Shown: positions 1 through 10,062 of the stretch, piece after piece
How the letters are laid out: each line of letters opens with the position of its first letter
Numbering within the stretch: position 1 is the stretch's first letter
Assembly: GCA_961205875.1 (NCBI GenBank)
Contig: OY540813.1
Coordinates: 22,291,001 to 22,355,000 of the forward strand
Direction: 5' to 3'
Source of the DNA: Sialis fuliginosa
Lineage: Eukaryota > Arthropoda > Insecta > Megaloptera > Sialidae
Length of the DNA: 64,000 bases
Translations under genes and position numbers: made by a program
Notes under the pieces: generated by a model
What the model saw: only the letters and a program-made list of their open reading frames with translations
The model's database searches: none
What the model was told of the DNA's origin: nothing

Positions 1-66
1 CAATCACGTTTATAACTTACATAAAGAAATAACAATATAATAATCAATAATACACTAGACATAAGA

Positions 67-2973
67 TTATAATTTATGAGAAAAAAATTCTGCCAAATTA
101 TAATGACAATGAACCAACAAGAGTGTTTTTAATCGTTTTTTAAATATATTTAAAGGTAGTATTTTAAGTTCATCTGGTAGATGGTTGACAATTCTTATCG
201 CGCTATTGTATATGCTTGTATTTAAAATCTGTAATCTAGTTTGCATCAGAGTAAAGTCGCCTCTGTTTCTAGTGTTATAATTATGTAATAATTTATATTT
301 TTCGAACAGTTCTTTGTGGCTATGTAAAAAAATGGCACATTCATATATATAGATGTCGGTTAGAGTAAGTATATTTAATTTTTTAAATAAAGGGCGGCAA
401 GGTTCATAAGGACCTTTGTTGCATATTAACCGGACTATTCTTTTTTGTATTAAAAATAAATCTGAAATACCAACGGCGGATCCCCAAAATATAATACCAT
501 ATGTTAAATTGGAATTTATATATGCGTAATAAATAGTGAGAAGAATGTTGTCTGTGACGATTTCATTTAAAGCTCTAAAGAGATAGCAATATTTTGATAA
601 TTTGGTTGTTAGTAACTCTATGTGATTGCGCCATTTCAAGTTCTTGTCAATATTAAGACCTAAAAATTTGACGCTGTTGACAGTGGGTATATCGTTATTA
701 TCGAAGGGAATACTGTTAAAATTTTCACCGAAATCTCCAAATTTGATAATTTGGGTTTTATTAATATTGATCATAAGACCATTGCTATCCAACCACCGAT
801 TGAGCTTAACTACGCTTTCATTGAAAATATCAAATAATTCTTCTTTAGTCCTCGCCTCATACACGACAGATGTGTCGTCGGCAAAAAGACATAAATTATT
901 ATTTTTTAAAACGTTAGTAAGATCATTTATGTACAAAAGAAAGAGTAAGGGACCCAGTAGGGAGCCTTGTGGTACCCCTTTCTTAATTGTTGTTATGTCA
1001 GAGTTAATTATTGAATGGAAATTATTGAATTCATGTTTTAGTTGTACATATTGATTTCTATCTGTCATGTATGAGGAGAAGAGTTGGAGAACAGTTCCTC
1101 TAATGCCATAGTTATTTAGTTTATTTATAAGTATGTCCTTATTAACTGAGTCGAATGCCTTGGATAAATCGAAAAACGCAGCTACTGTTAAATATTGGTT
1201 GTTCCAAGAGTTCACGATGGTATTAATTGTATTAAAAATTGCAGAATTGGTGGATTGTCCGGAAATATAACCAAATTGTTTATTAGATATAATGTTAAAT
1301 TTTTTTAAAAAGCAATCTAGGCGCGTTTGTATTGCTTTTTCAAATAATTTAGCAATATTTGAGATCAACGAAATTGGCCTATAATTATTCATATAGCTCA
1401 TGTTACCTTTTTTGTATAGAGGCTTAACTATAGCCGTCTTTAATTTTTTAGGAAAATGTCCGTCAATAAACATATTGTTTATGATGTGAGATATGGGACC
1501 TGATATGATGTTCAAGGATAGTTTGATTAGCTTAGTCGGGATATGATCCCACCCTACCGAGTTTTTATTTTTTAATTTTTTACCAATATTCTGGATTTCA
1601 AGTTCGTCACATGGATATAGAAACATGCTTCTTCCTACAATATTAGATGCTGTATTCGAAGAAGGTACATTATAAGAAAATTTATCTGCAATATTGATAA
1701 AATAATTATTAAAGTCATTTGCGACACTAAGCGCAGAGGCGCCGTCCCCACCGAAGCATTCAGAAATGTTTGGACTTTGACGTTTAGTGTTGTGTGTGTT
1801 TATGATGTTCCATGCTTGTTTTGATTTAAATTCCGAGTTACTAATTAAATTTGAATTATATATTTTTTTTGCATCTTTGACTGTTTTTTTAATAAATTTA
1901 CACAGTGACTTATAATAATCTGATAAAAAATCTGTGTTGAAATTTAATCTTTTTAAATAATTAATAAAGTCATATAAGTTTCTTTTCTTTTGGGTCAGAT
2001 TCTTGATGTGGGGAGTAATCCATGGATTTTTGTGTGATTTATTAACAGAATCTCTTTTTAGTTGGATAGGGAAACTGCATTCAAAACAATACATGAAACA
2101 TTCATAAAAACGATCATAACTATCATTTGTGTTCGTACAAGCATATACAGAGTTGAAATTTTCCTTTTGCAATAAATAGTTAAAATAATTTAAATTTTCG
2201 TCAGAAAATGTTCTTTTTAATCTGAAAGTGAAACGATTTTGATTTATGTTTACACATTTATTATATTTGATGCTTACTGCATAATGGTCAGAGATATTAG
2301 TATTAATGACATTAGAAACAAAATCATTTTTTATGTTAGTAAATATATTATCTAATATAGACTTACATGTGACCGTAACTCTTGTTGGTTCGGATATAAT
2401 GTAACTAAGATTAAAACATGATAGTAGATTTATTAGTTTTTTAGTATCGGCACTAAGTTTTTTAAAATCTAAATTAAAATCACCGCAAATATTTATAGTA
2501 TATTTGAATTTACTGATAATAAATAATGTTTCTTCTAATCTGCTGAAAAATTCGTTTAAGTCACCGTTTGGAGAACGATACACACATACTATTATAAGAT
2601 TAGATTTAGAACATAAAACACCACAAATTTCAAAATTAAATTCTGAGTTCAGATTTTTCAGTTCTGGAATTTCTTTGCATACTATATGTTTTTTTGTGTA
2701 AATTGCCACGCCTCCATTTTTATTATTAATTCTACAGAACGAGCTGCCAATGTTGTATCCTTCAATTTTTACAAAGTTTATCTCTTCTGGCATTAGCCAA
2801 TGTTCCGATAAACACATTACGTCGGGGTTTAAATCTTGTAAAATAATTTCCAATTCTCCAACTTTGGAGCGTAAGGATTGGATATTCTGATGAATAATTA
2901 ATATTTCATAATTTTCATTTGTATTTATTGTTTCTCTAAAAAAGAATTTGTTTTTTGTTTCTGTCGTGGAAAA
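67..2973 (-). CDS. LINE ORF2: apurinic-type endonuclease + reverse transcriptase
   Basis: The open frame runs from just after an in-frame TAA (2974-2976) to the stop at 67. Numbered from the leucine TTG codon at 2853, about 928 residues follow. The endonuclease domain starts upstream of that codon with the family motif HQNIQSLR, then has SEHW (16-19), GGVA (47-50), VYRSP (91-95), GDFN (124-127) and SDH (188-190). The reverse transcriptase has YRPISL (491-496), FDLSKAFD (561-568), GVPQGSLLGP (626-635) and the catalytic FADD (657-660). No ATG lies upstream of HQNIQSLR in this frame; the first internal Met would remove that motif. Together with a 49-nt overlap with ORF1 this suggests expression by -1 frameshifting. 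The product nicks target DNA and primes reverse transcription of the element RNA. Confidence 0.95.
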   Translation of the reverse strand, partial: FSTTETKNKFFFRETINTNENYEILIIHQNIQSLRSKVGELEIILQDLNPDVMCLSEHWLMPEEINFVKIEGYNIGSSFCRINNKNGGVAIYTKKHIVCKEIPELKNLNSEFNFEICGVLCSKSNLIIVCVYRSPNGDLNEFFSRLEETLFIISKFKYTINICGDFNLDFKKLSADTKKLINLLSCFNLSYIISEPTRVTVTCKSILDNIFTNIKNDFVSNVINTNISDHYAVSIKYNKCVNINQNRFTFRLKRTFSDENLNYFNYLLQKENFNSVYACTNTNDSYDRFYECFMYCFECSFPIQLKRDSVNKSHKNPWITPHIKNLTQKKRNLYDFINYLKRLNFNTDFLSDYYKSLCKFIKKTVKDAKKIYNSNLISNSEFKSKQAWNIINTHNTKRQSPNISECFGGDGASALSVANDFNNYFINIADKFSYNVPSSNTASNIVGRSMFLYPCDELEIQNIGKKLKNKNSVGWDHIPTKLIKLSLNIISGPISHIINNMFIDGHFPKKLKTAIVKPLYKKGNMSYMNNYRPISLISNIAKLFEKAIQTRLDCFLKKFNIISNKQFGYISGQSTNSAIFNTINTIVNSWNNQYLTVAAFFDLSKAFDSVNKDILINKLNNYGIRGTVLQLFSSYMTDRNQYVQLKHEFNNFHSIINSDITTIKKGVPQGSLLGPLLFLLYINDLTNVLKNNNLCLFADDTSVVYEARTKEELFDIFNESVVKLNRWLDSNGLMININKTQIIKFGDFGENFNSIPFDNNDIPTVNSVKFLGLNIDKNLKWRNHIELLTTKLSKYCYLFRALNEIVTDNILLTIYYAYINSNLTYGIIFWGSAVGISDLFLIQKRIVRLICNKGPYEPCRPLFKKLNILTLTDIYIYECAIFLHSHKELFEKYKLLHNYNTRNRGDFTLMQTRLQILNTSIYNSAIRIVNHLPDELKILPLNIFKKRLKTLLLVHCHYNLAEFFSHKL

Positions 2974-3755
2974 TTAAACCGGTTTATTTGAACTCCGCAT
3001 GGCCAAAAGTTTGGATTCGTTAATTTTTCTTTGTATTCGAATGGTACGCCGATTTTAAAAGAACTGTAGTCTCCTTCGTGGATTATTTTTTCGCAAATGA
3101 TGTCGTTGATGCCTTCGGTTGATAAATAATCGGTAACGTCTTCGATTGTTGCATGTTTATTTTGAATGCGGCTTAGATGTAACCAGGCACGTTGTGTGAC
3201 ACCGCACAATTTACCAGAAGATCGGTCCGGCCCTGTACATATGATGCGGTTTCGCTTTTTGTGAGAGACAGGCGTGAATTTGTTCGTATCGGCATGGCTT
3301 GCAGCATTGGTGTTTGAGATGGATTGACTCTCAGATTTGGAAACGTTTGGGATTGTATTACTTGGTGACGTCACAGAAACCTTATCAGTTTTCAAGTCTT
3401 GTTGCATTGGTTTGGAACTGTTTTTGTTCTTATTTGTTTCATTCTTTTTTACAGAATCTGCATATGAACTGATTGGTAAAATTGATTTATTACCCTTTTC
3501 CATTGATTGTGATGAATTTTTTGTTTGTTTATTTGATTCTAGAAGTTTTATTAGCTTATCATTTGTAGCTTGTAAGTTTTGTATATCAAGACTTTGTTGT
3601 TGTATAATCTCCTTGAAGCCATTTATTTCCTTTTTCATTTCGAGAATTTCATTTTTAATGTGCACTTCAATGATGTTTTTCACTGCACTTTGTAGAATCG
3701 AGTTTAAATCACTGTTTATCAATGTATCGACATTTTTACTTCGAGTAACTGACAT
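2925..3755 (-). CDS. LINE ORF1: coiled-coil nucleic-acid-binding protein
   Basis: About 276 residues from the ATG at 3755 (context caacaATG). A second in-frame ATG 25 codons upstream has a less convincing context. The N-terminal third (ILEMKKEINGFKEIIQQQ and following heptads, LQATNDKLIKLLES) predicts a coiled coil likely to trimerise. A low-complexity Asn/Lys/Ser linker follows. The C-terminal 90 residues contain the pattern 'SSFKIGVP...FWPCGVQINRF', typical of ORF1 proteins of CR1/Jockey-group insect LINEs. No CCHC knuckles or esterase motif are seen. The likely role is packaging of element RNA into an RNP with ORF2 protein. Its stop (2925-2927) lies inside the start of the ORF2 frame. Confidence 0.85.
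   Translation of the reverse strand: MSVTRSKNVDTLINSDLNSILQSAVKNIIEVHIKNEILEMKKEINGFKEIIQQQSLDIQNLQATNDKLIKLLESNKQTKNSSQSMEKGNKSILPISSYADSVKKNETNKNKNSSKPMQQDLKTDKVSVTSPSNTIPNVSKSESQSISNTNAASHADTNKFTPVSHKKRNRIICTGPDRSSGKLCGVTQRAWLHLSRIQNKHATIEDVTDYLSTEGINDIICEKIIHEGDYSSFKIGVPFEYKEKLTNPNFWPCGVQINRFNFPRQKQKTNSFLEKQ
2937..2943 (-). promoter_or_regulatory. Candidate -1 ribosomal frameshift heptamer T_TTT_TTA
   Basis: On the minus strand ORF1 reads TCT TTT TTA GAG AAA CAA TAA. The heptamer T TTT TTA is positioned so that TTT and TTA are the zero-frame codons. Slipping back one base gives TTT TTT AGA GAA, which is exactly the ORF2 frame, open for the next 950 codons. The site is 9 nt before the ORF1 stop. 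No strong downstream stem-loop is evident, so efficiency is uncertain. Confidence 0.55.
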
Positions 3756-3875
3756 TGTTGTAACACGTCCGCACCGTTTGACACATTGAATATATAATAT
3801 ACCTTCGTACAAATAAACATGCGAGAACAAATAAAGAGTCGACAGTTGTCAGTTGCATAAATGAAAGAAATTCAA

Positions 3876-4803
3876 CACATTTTCCTATATATATGTATAT
3901 TGTATATAGTATATAAATATAACATATTGTGCTAGTGTTTATACATTGTCGGAAAGAAAAGAAGTATAAATGGTGTTAATTTGAAGGAATGTGATAAACA
4001 TATGTATATATTTTACTACTTTGTTAGTTCACAAAAACACATTTTGAAAACCTAATGCCTGATAGGTACATTAGAGCATATATTTAATAATATATGCATA
4101 AGAGCTTATTATGGTTATATTTTGATATCTAATTATTTTATTTTATATGAACAACTGAACCGATTTTAGTGAAACTTGGTTTATTAATTTGATGGTCCCA
4201 TACATAAAAATTATCAAAATTGTGTAGAAAAGGAAGATGGTATCCCAAAATTGGTCTTTTTTAAATATCTCAAGAAAAACGCGTTACGTAAAAAATTTTT
4301 GGAATACTTTTTTGTAGAGTTTCTATAAGAAAAGTAATTATAACTTTTGTAGTAAAATATTCCATTAGGAAGATAGATATATCTACTTTTGTAGTTTATT
4401 TTCAGTGTTCCGCATCAAAATTGTAAAAAGGAACATGCAGCTTTTTAGCAACTGATAGCAAATGGTAGACCAACAATATACCTGACAATGAGTCATTAAA
4501 AAAAACTTAACGTTTATGGCGTTTTTTGAGGATGCAAAAAGATTACAAAAAAAAATTTATTTAATTCCGGCGAGTGAGATATAAAATGAAAGTTGATAAT
4601 TCAAGGAACATATGTAAACAAACGATTTGTTATATATACTTTATTTAAAATATTCGTTCAACAAATTTTCAAAAAAATCGTAATAAGTGAAAAAATCGGA
4701 AAAAAAATTGTAAATAATATTTCTAATCATTTCGTAAATGTGGTTTTACGCATTTACACTTTAAAGTGATTCAAAATTGTTTTATAAATACAAAATACAT
4801 TTG
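3876..4803. other. AT-rich non-coding DNA with degenerate repeat motif
   Basis: No coding potential. Around 4150 there is the phrase 'accgattttagtgaaactt', which recurs in modified form near 20,280, 30,555 and 32,585. It looks like an inner module of a dispersed non-autonomous repeat whose ends I cannot place. Confidence 0.4.
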
Positions 4804-4811
4804 GAACCATC

Positions 4812-4973
4812 CAGTGGCGTCGTAAGAAAAATTTTCGGGGGAGGGGGGATAAATACATGTGATTTAAATTTTTTGAAGGTATTTTGAACTGATTTTTCTC
4901 AAAACATACATTTTCTTAGAATACTGAATATTTCAGAAGGGAAGGGTTCGTCCCTCCCGTTACCACGCCACTG
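4812..4973. mobile_element. hAT-type MITE with 8-bp TSD
   Basis: Short non-coding element starting CAGTGGCGTCGTAAG and ending ACCACGCCACTG, so the termini are inverted. Flanks are gaaccatc (4804-4811) and gagccatc (4974-4981), 7 of 8 identical, as expected for a hAT 8-bp target duplication. It is G-rich inside its left end. Non-autonomous, and the single TSD mismatch implies moderate age. Confidence 0.85.
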
Positions 4974-4981
4974 GAGCCATC

Positions 4982-5667
4982 TGTTTTTTAATAGATTAAG
5001 AATTAATTAAAACCTGTCGATCTTAATTTCGCTAAAATTAAATTCAATAAAATTAAAACAAATGAATAAATTTTAAAATTATAACTGTACAGGACACAAG
5101 TATACGAGGCTAACTTTAATATCAAAATAATTATTTATACGAAAGTCAAATAAATACTTCTAATGATTTTCAATTAACAATCAAATTCTATTCGAAGCAG
5201 TAGGTAAACATCAGAATACTTTAAAGGTATTTTTATTAAAATTATACAAATATTTCCATTCAATTTCATTTTAATTTGAATCTTATTTCATTGAATTAGA
5301 CTTTGTATCTTCTTAATGACCTGTTTAAAAAAATGTACGCAGGAAACTAAAAATAGAAAAACATATTTTCATATTATAAAAACCAACATTTTATTTATAA
5401 ACTTTTCTATAAATAAAGAAGAAAACAAACACAGGTGTGAATTACTTGGAGCATCGTTTTTCATTTTCCAAGAGCACTACTTCAACGGGAAAATGTTTTC
5501 AGTTAAAAAATATATCACGGACGAATATGTATACATCAAGCACAATAAAAGGGGTTACTTTATATTGATGTTATGTATCATATATCATAGCAAAATAAGA
5601 TCTAAAATGACATATGAAGAAGACGTGTTATTATAACAAAACTATACGTTGCAAGTTATGGACTACA
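4982..5667. other. AT-rich intergenic DNA
   Basis: No recognisable gene. A 106-codon open frame at 5316-5636 has no family resemblance and has the composition of random AT-rich sequence, so it is not called. Confidence 0.5.
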
Positions 5668-5675
5668 CTCACTAC

Positions 5676-6370
5676 CAGGGCCGGCCGAACGGCCAGGCGA
5701 CCCAGGCGACAGCCTGGGGCGCTAATTTCGTGGGGGCGCCAATTATTTTAAACTTTTTTTCTATGTTCTGTTCTAGGGCGCCAAATTTAAGCTATATATA
5801 TTTTTTGAATAATAGTTTAGATTTTTTCTGCGAAATAATTCATTTTACTTAATAAAATGCTTAAAATCAAAAATAAATTATTTATTAAACATTTTTTTAC
5901 AAAACTTGAAAAGCACAGTGCCAAATCTGTGGGTGGCTTTGCTAATTCTTGTAACAATTCCGGTTAGTGTAGCTAGTGGTGAAAGAAGTTTTAGTAAATT
6001 AAAATAATTCATAAAAACTTATTTGCAATCGGCTATGATTGAAGATAGGTTGAATAATTTGGCTATTCTTTCAATTGAAAATAAGGTTGTAGCAAACCTC
6101 AATTTTGAGACAGCAATCGATAATTTTGCAGATATGAAAGCCAGGAAGAAATCTTTTATATAATTTTAGTAATATTATATATTATTTATCAATTATATGT
6201 TATATTATATTATTATATTACACTAATGAATTAATAACAAGATAATTTTCTCACGCTTTTTTTTTTTTTGTGCGGATAATTTTTAATGATCGTCACTGTG
6301 GCGGTGGAAAGGGGGGGGGGCGTCAAAAAAAATTTCGCCTGGGGCGCCAGAATCGCAAAGGCCGGCTCTG
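5676..6370 (+). mobile_element. hAT element, internally deleted (copy 1)
   Basis: Begins CAGGGCCGGCCGAACGGCC and ends AAAGGCCGGCTCTG; these are imperfect inverted termini of a widespread hAT family with 'cctggggcgcc' subterminal sequence. About 240 bp of transposase C-terminus remain inside. Most of the transposase gene is missing. A G-run at 6311-6320 and a T-run at 6258-6270 sit near the right end. Confidence 0.88.
5918..6155 (+). pseudogene. hAT transposase C-terminal dimerisation domain remnant
   Basis: Reading GTT AGT GTA GCT AGT GGT GAA AGA AGT TTT (from 5963) gives VSVASGERSFSKLK followed by a stop. After it the residues IKTYLQSAMIEDRLNNLAIL and SIENKV continue, ending near DNFADMKARK. 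Just upstream is PNLWVALLILVTIP. This is the hAT C-terminal dimerisation signature (normally 'VA(S/A)xERSFSKLK...'). A premature TAA after SKLK and the absence of the RNase H-like catalytic core show it is dead. In the intact family this domain dimerises the transposase. Confidence 0.9.
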
Positions 6371-6436
6371 GTAAAAAATATTGTACATTTTTGCTAATAG
6401 ATACCTCTGAAAACATTGTTCACGAATGTTAACAAG

Positions 6437-6453
6437 ATGCAATTAAGGGTTAA
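6437..6453 (+). repeat. Left 17-bp inverted repeat flanking satellite
   Basis: The sequence atgcaattaagggttaa is the exact reverse complement of 9396-9412. It overlaps the first TTAA of the satellite array. Confidence 0.85.
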
Positions 6454-9399
6454 GAGCATCACGCACTTAAAGACCTTCGCGTGCTACTTCCCTTTTTAAA
6501 AACAAGTTAAAACTAAAAAAACAAATTAAAACTCATACGCTAACAAAGAAGTAAATTGAATAGTTAATATCTCAGCTTGGCGCGATCGAAGAGACTCCAG
6601 TTTTTTTTTAAAATGTAGCTTACACTATTATCTTTAAGAGCATCACGCGCTTAAAGACCTTCGCGTGCTCCTTCCCCTTTTAAAAACAAGTTAAAACTAA
6701 AAAAACAAATTAAAACTCATACGCTAACAAAGAAGTAAATTGAATAGTTAATATCTCAGCTTGGCGCGATCGAAGAGACTCCAGTTTTTTTTTAAAATGT
6801 AGCTTACACTATTATCTTTAAGAACATCACGCACTTAAAGACCTTCGCGTGCTCCTTCCCTTTTTAAAAACAAGTTAAAACTAAAAAAACAAATTAAAAC
6901 TCATACGCTAACAAAGAAGTAAATTGAATAGTTAATATCTCAGCTTGGCGCGATCGAAGAGACTCCAGTTTTTTTTTAAAATGTAGCTTACACTATTATC
7001 TTTAAGAGCATCACGCACTTAAAGACCTTCGCGTGCTCCTTCCCTTTTTAAAAACAAGTTAAAACTAAAAAAATAAATTAAAACTCATACGCTAACAAAG
7101 AAGTAAATTGAATAGTTAATATCTCAGCTTGGCGCGATCGAAGAGACTCCAGTTTTTTTTTAAAATGTAGCTTACACTATTATCTTTAAGAACATCACGC
7201 ACTTAAAGACCTTCGCGTGCTCCTTCCCTTTTTAAAAACAAGTTAAAACTAAAAAAACAAATTAAAACTCATACGCTAACAAAGAAGTAAATTGAATAGT
7301 TAATATCTCAGCTTGGCGCGATCGAAGAGACTCCAGTTTTTTTTTAAATGTAGCTTACACTATTATCTTTAAGAACATCACGCACTTAAAGACCTTCGCG
7401 TGCTCCTTCCCTTTTTAAAAACAAGTTAAAACTAAAAAAACAAATTAAAACTCATACGCTAACAAAGAAGTAAATTGAATAGTTAATATCTCAGCTTGGC
7501 GCGATCGAAGAGACTCCAGTTTTTTTTTTTAAATGTAGCTTACACTATTATCTTTAAGAGCATCACGCACTTAAAGACCTTCGCGTGCTCCTTCCCTTTT
7601 TAAAAACAAGTTAAAACTAAAAAAACAAATTAAAACTCATACGCTAACAAAGAAGTAAATTGAATAGTTAATATCTCAGCTTGGTGCGATCGAGGAGACT
7701 CCAGTTTTTTTTTTAAATGTAGCTTACACTATTATCTTTAAGAGCATCACGCACTTAAAGACCTTCGCGTGCTCCTTCCCTTTTTAAAAACAAGTTAAAA
7801 CTAAAAAAATAAATTAAAACTCATACGCTAACAAAGAAGTAAATTGAATAGTTAATATCTCAGCTTGGCGCGATCGAAGAGACTCCAGTTTTTTTTTTAA
7901 ATGTAGCTTACACTATTATCTTTAAGAGCATCACGCACTTAAAGACCTTCGCGTGCTCCTTCCCTTTTTAAAAACAAGTTAAAACTAAAAAAACAAATTA
8001 AAACTCATACGCTAACAAAGAAGTAAATTGAATAGTTAATATCTCAGCTTGGCGCGATCGAAGAGACTCCAGTTTTTTTTTAAAATGTAGCTTACACTAT
8101 TATCTTTAAGAGCATCACGCGCTTAAAGACCTTCGCGTGCTCCTTCCCCTTTTAAAAACAAGTTAAAACTAAAAAAACAAATTAAAACTCATACGCTAAC
8201 AAAGAAGTAAATTGAATAGTTAATATCTCAGCTTGGCGCGATCGAAGAGACTCCAGTTTTTTTTTAAAATGTAGCTTACACTATTATCTTTAAGAACATC
8301 ACGCACTTAAAGACCTTCGCGTGCTCCTTCCCTTTTTAAAAACAAGTTAAAACTAAAAAAACAAATTAAAACTCATACGCTAACAAAGAAGTAAATTGAA
8401 TAGTTAATATCTCAGCTTGGCGCGATCGAAGAGACTCCAGTTTTTTTTTAAAATGTAGCTTACACTATTATCTTTAAGAGCATCACGCACTTAAAGACCT
8501 TCGCGTGCTCCTTCCCTTTTTAAAAACAAGTTAAAACTAAAAAAACAAATTAAAACTCATACGCTAACAAAGAAGTAAATTGAATAGTTAATATCTCAGC
8601 TTGGCGCGATCGAAGAGACTCCAGTTTTTTTTTTAAATGTAGCTTACACTATTATCTTTAAGAGCATCACGCACTTAAAGACCTTCGCGTGCTCCTTCCC
8701 TTTTTAAAAACAAGTTAAAACTAAAAAAACAAATTAAAACTCATACGCTAACAAAGAAGTAAATTGAATAGTTAATATCTCAGCTTGGCGCGATCGAAGA
8801 GACTCCAGTTTTTTTTTAAAATGTAGCTTACACTATTATCTTTAAGAGCATCACGCACTTAAAGACCTTCGCGTGCTCCTTCCCTTTTTAAAAACAAGTT
8901 AAAACTAAAAAAAACAAATTAAAACTCATACGCTAACAAAGAAGTAAATTGAATAGTTAATATCTCAGCTTGGTGCGATCGAGGAGACTCCAGTTTTTTT
9001 TTAAAATGTAGCTTACACTATTATCTTTAAGAGCATCACGCACTTAAAGACCTTCGCGTGCTCCTTCCCTTTTTAAAAACAAGTTAAAACTAAAAAAACA
9101 AATTAAAACTCATACGCTAACAAAGAAGTAAATTGAATAGTTAATATCTCAGCTTGGTGCGATCGAGGAGACTCCAGTTTTTTTTTTAAATGTAGCTTAC
9201 ACTATTATCTTTAAGAGCATCACGCACTTAAAGACCTTCGCGTGCTTCTTCCCTTTTTAAAAACAAGTTAAAACTAAAAAAACAAATTAAAACTCATACG
9301 CTAACAAAGAAGTAAATTGAATAGTTAATATCTCAACTTGGCGCGATCGAGGAGAGTCCAGTTTTTTTTTTAAAATGTAGCTTACACTATTATCTTTAA
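6450..9399 (+). repeat. Satellite array, 16 copies of a 184-bp unit
   Basis: Sixteen head-to-tail copies with period 184 bp (183-185 through indels in a T-run). Using 'gaccttcgcg' as anchor, copies fall at 6472, 6656, 6840, 7024, 7208, 7391, 7576, 7760, 7944, 8128, 8312, 8496, 8680, 8864, 9049 and 9233. Each unit contains gagcatcacgcacttaaag, cagcttggcgcgatcgaag and a T8-T11 tract, and each junction is TTAA. Copies are very similar (a few differences per unit). Shared variants in copies 2 and 10, and in 7, 14 and 15, point to duplication of multi-unit blocks. No open frame runs through it. Confidence 0.97.
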
Positions 9400-9412
9400 C
9401 CCTTAATTGCAT
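9396..9412 (-). repeat. Right 17-bp inverted repeat flanking satellite
   Basis: The sequence ttaacccttaattgcat is the exact inverse of 6437-6453. The last satellite unit ends in its TTAA. Confidence 0.85.
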
Positions 9413-9995
9413 GATTTTTTTTATTTTAACGAAATATTAATTTTTTGAAGCAGAAGTAGGCTAGATTTAAGGGAAAAATAGTAAAAAAAATCTTTTTTTG
9501 AAAATAAAAGTTTATTTCATTTTTTTGACTTTGTAAACAAATGTTAACGTCATGCAATTTTATTATAATTCAAATAGTTCATAACAGAGGAGAAATATCT
9601 GCCATGAGTGTCATGGGACTTTCTTATACGTAGTACAGAGATTAAACAGTGTGCTTGTTTGCCATAGGTACCATGGGACTTTCTTATACGTAATACTGAT
9701 AGTGAACAGTGTAGGTGAATCTAAATAATTACATAAAAAATTTCTTTCTGGCTAAATTATAAATGTTGGAAAGAAATGTATAGGGAATAAATTATAGATA
9801 ATAACATACTCGACATTTTTTATCTAAAACATTTTTTCTTAATTCAAAAATAATTCGTTAATTCAAAAATTTACAAGAGTAAACATCTGATTTCAGTTAT
9901 TACGTTAAAAAAAATCACTTGTTATATAATGGAGAGAATAATATTACCTTTTTTTTATTATTAAAATTATATTTTTATAAATTATATAATTATTA
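9413..9995. repeat. AT-rich DNA with local tandem duplication and dispersed copy
   Basis: The phrase 'catgggactttcttatacgta' occurs at about 9612 and again at about 9671, a local direct duplication of roughly 58 bp. The stretch 9600-9910 is a diverged relative of 16,700-16,965, sharing 'gggactttcttatacg', 'tctggctaaat', 'aaattataaataata' and 'caaaaat(t)tacaag...gtaaacatc'. It is a dispersed repeat of unknown class. No gene is seen. Confidence 0.6.
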
Positions 9996-10024
9996 TCCTT
10001 AATATATATAAAGCTCAACGTCTC

Positions 10025-10062
<38 letters not shown>

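Larger units (their letters stand above)
1..3875 (-). mobile_element. Non-LTR retrotransposon (CR1/Daphne-like LINE), nearly complete
   Basis: Minus-strand LINE with two overlapping reading frames: a coiled-coil ORF1 (2925-3755) and an endonuclease plus reverse transcriptase ORF2 (67-2973). Both frames are uninterrupted, so the copy is young or recently active. There is no RNase H domain, and the ORF2 C-terminus carries the 'YNTRNR...' and 'N-LP-L' type tail seen in CR1/Daphne/Crack-group insect LINEs. Clade placement is inferred from this general look, not from a tree. The 5' UTR lies at about 3756-3875 on the plus-strand coordinates; its exact end is not fixed. The 3' UTR runs to the left edge and the 3' terminus is not visible. 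Confidence 0.93.

Noticed and set aside
626..1054. 142-codon plus-strand open frame
   Set aside because: Lies antisense to the reverse transcriptase of the LINE; a shadow of ORF2.
5316..5636. 106-codon open frame
   Set aside because: AT-rich, no domain or family resemblance, no splice or promoter context.
6450..9399. CRISPR-like array
   Set aside because: The period is 184 bp with contiguous repeats and no unique spacers, and the host is a eukaryote; it is a satellite.
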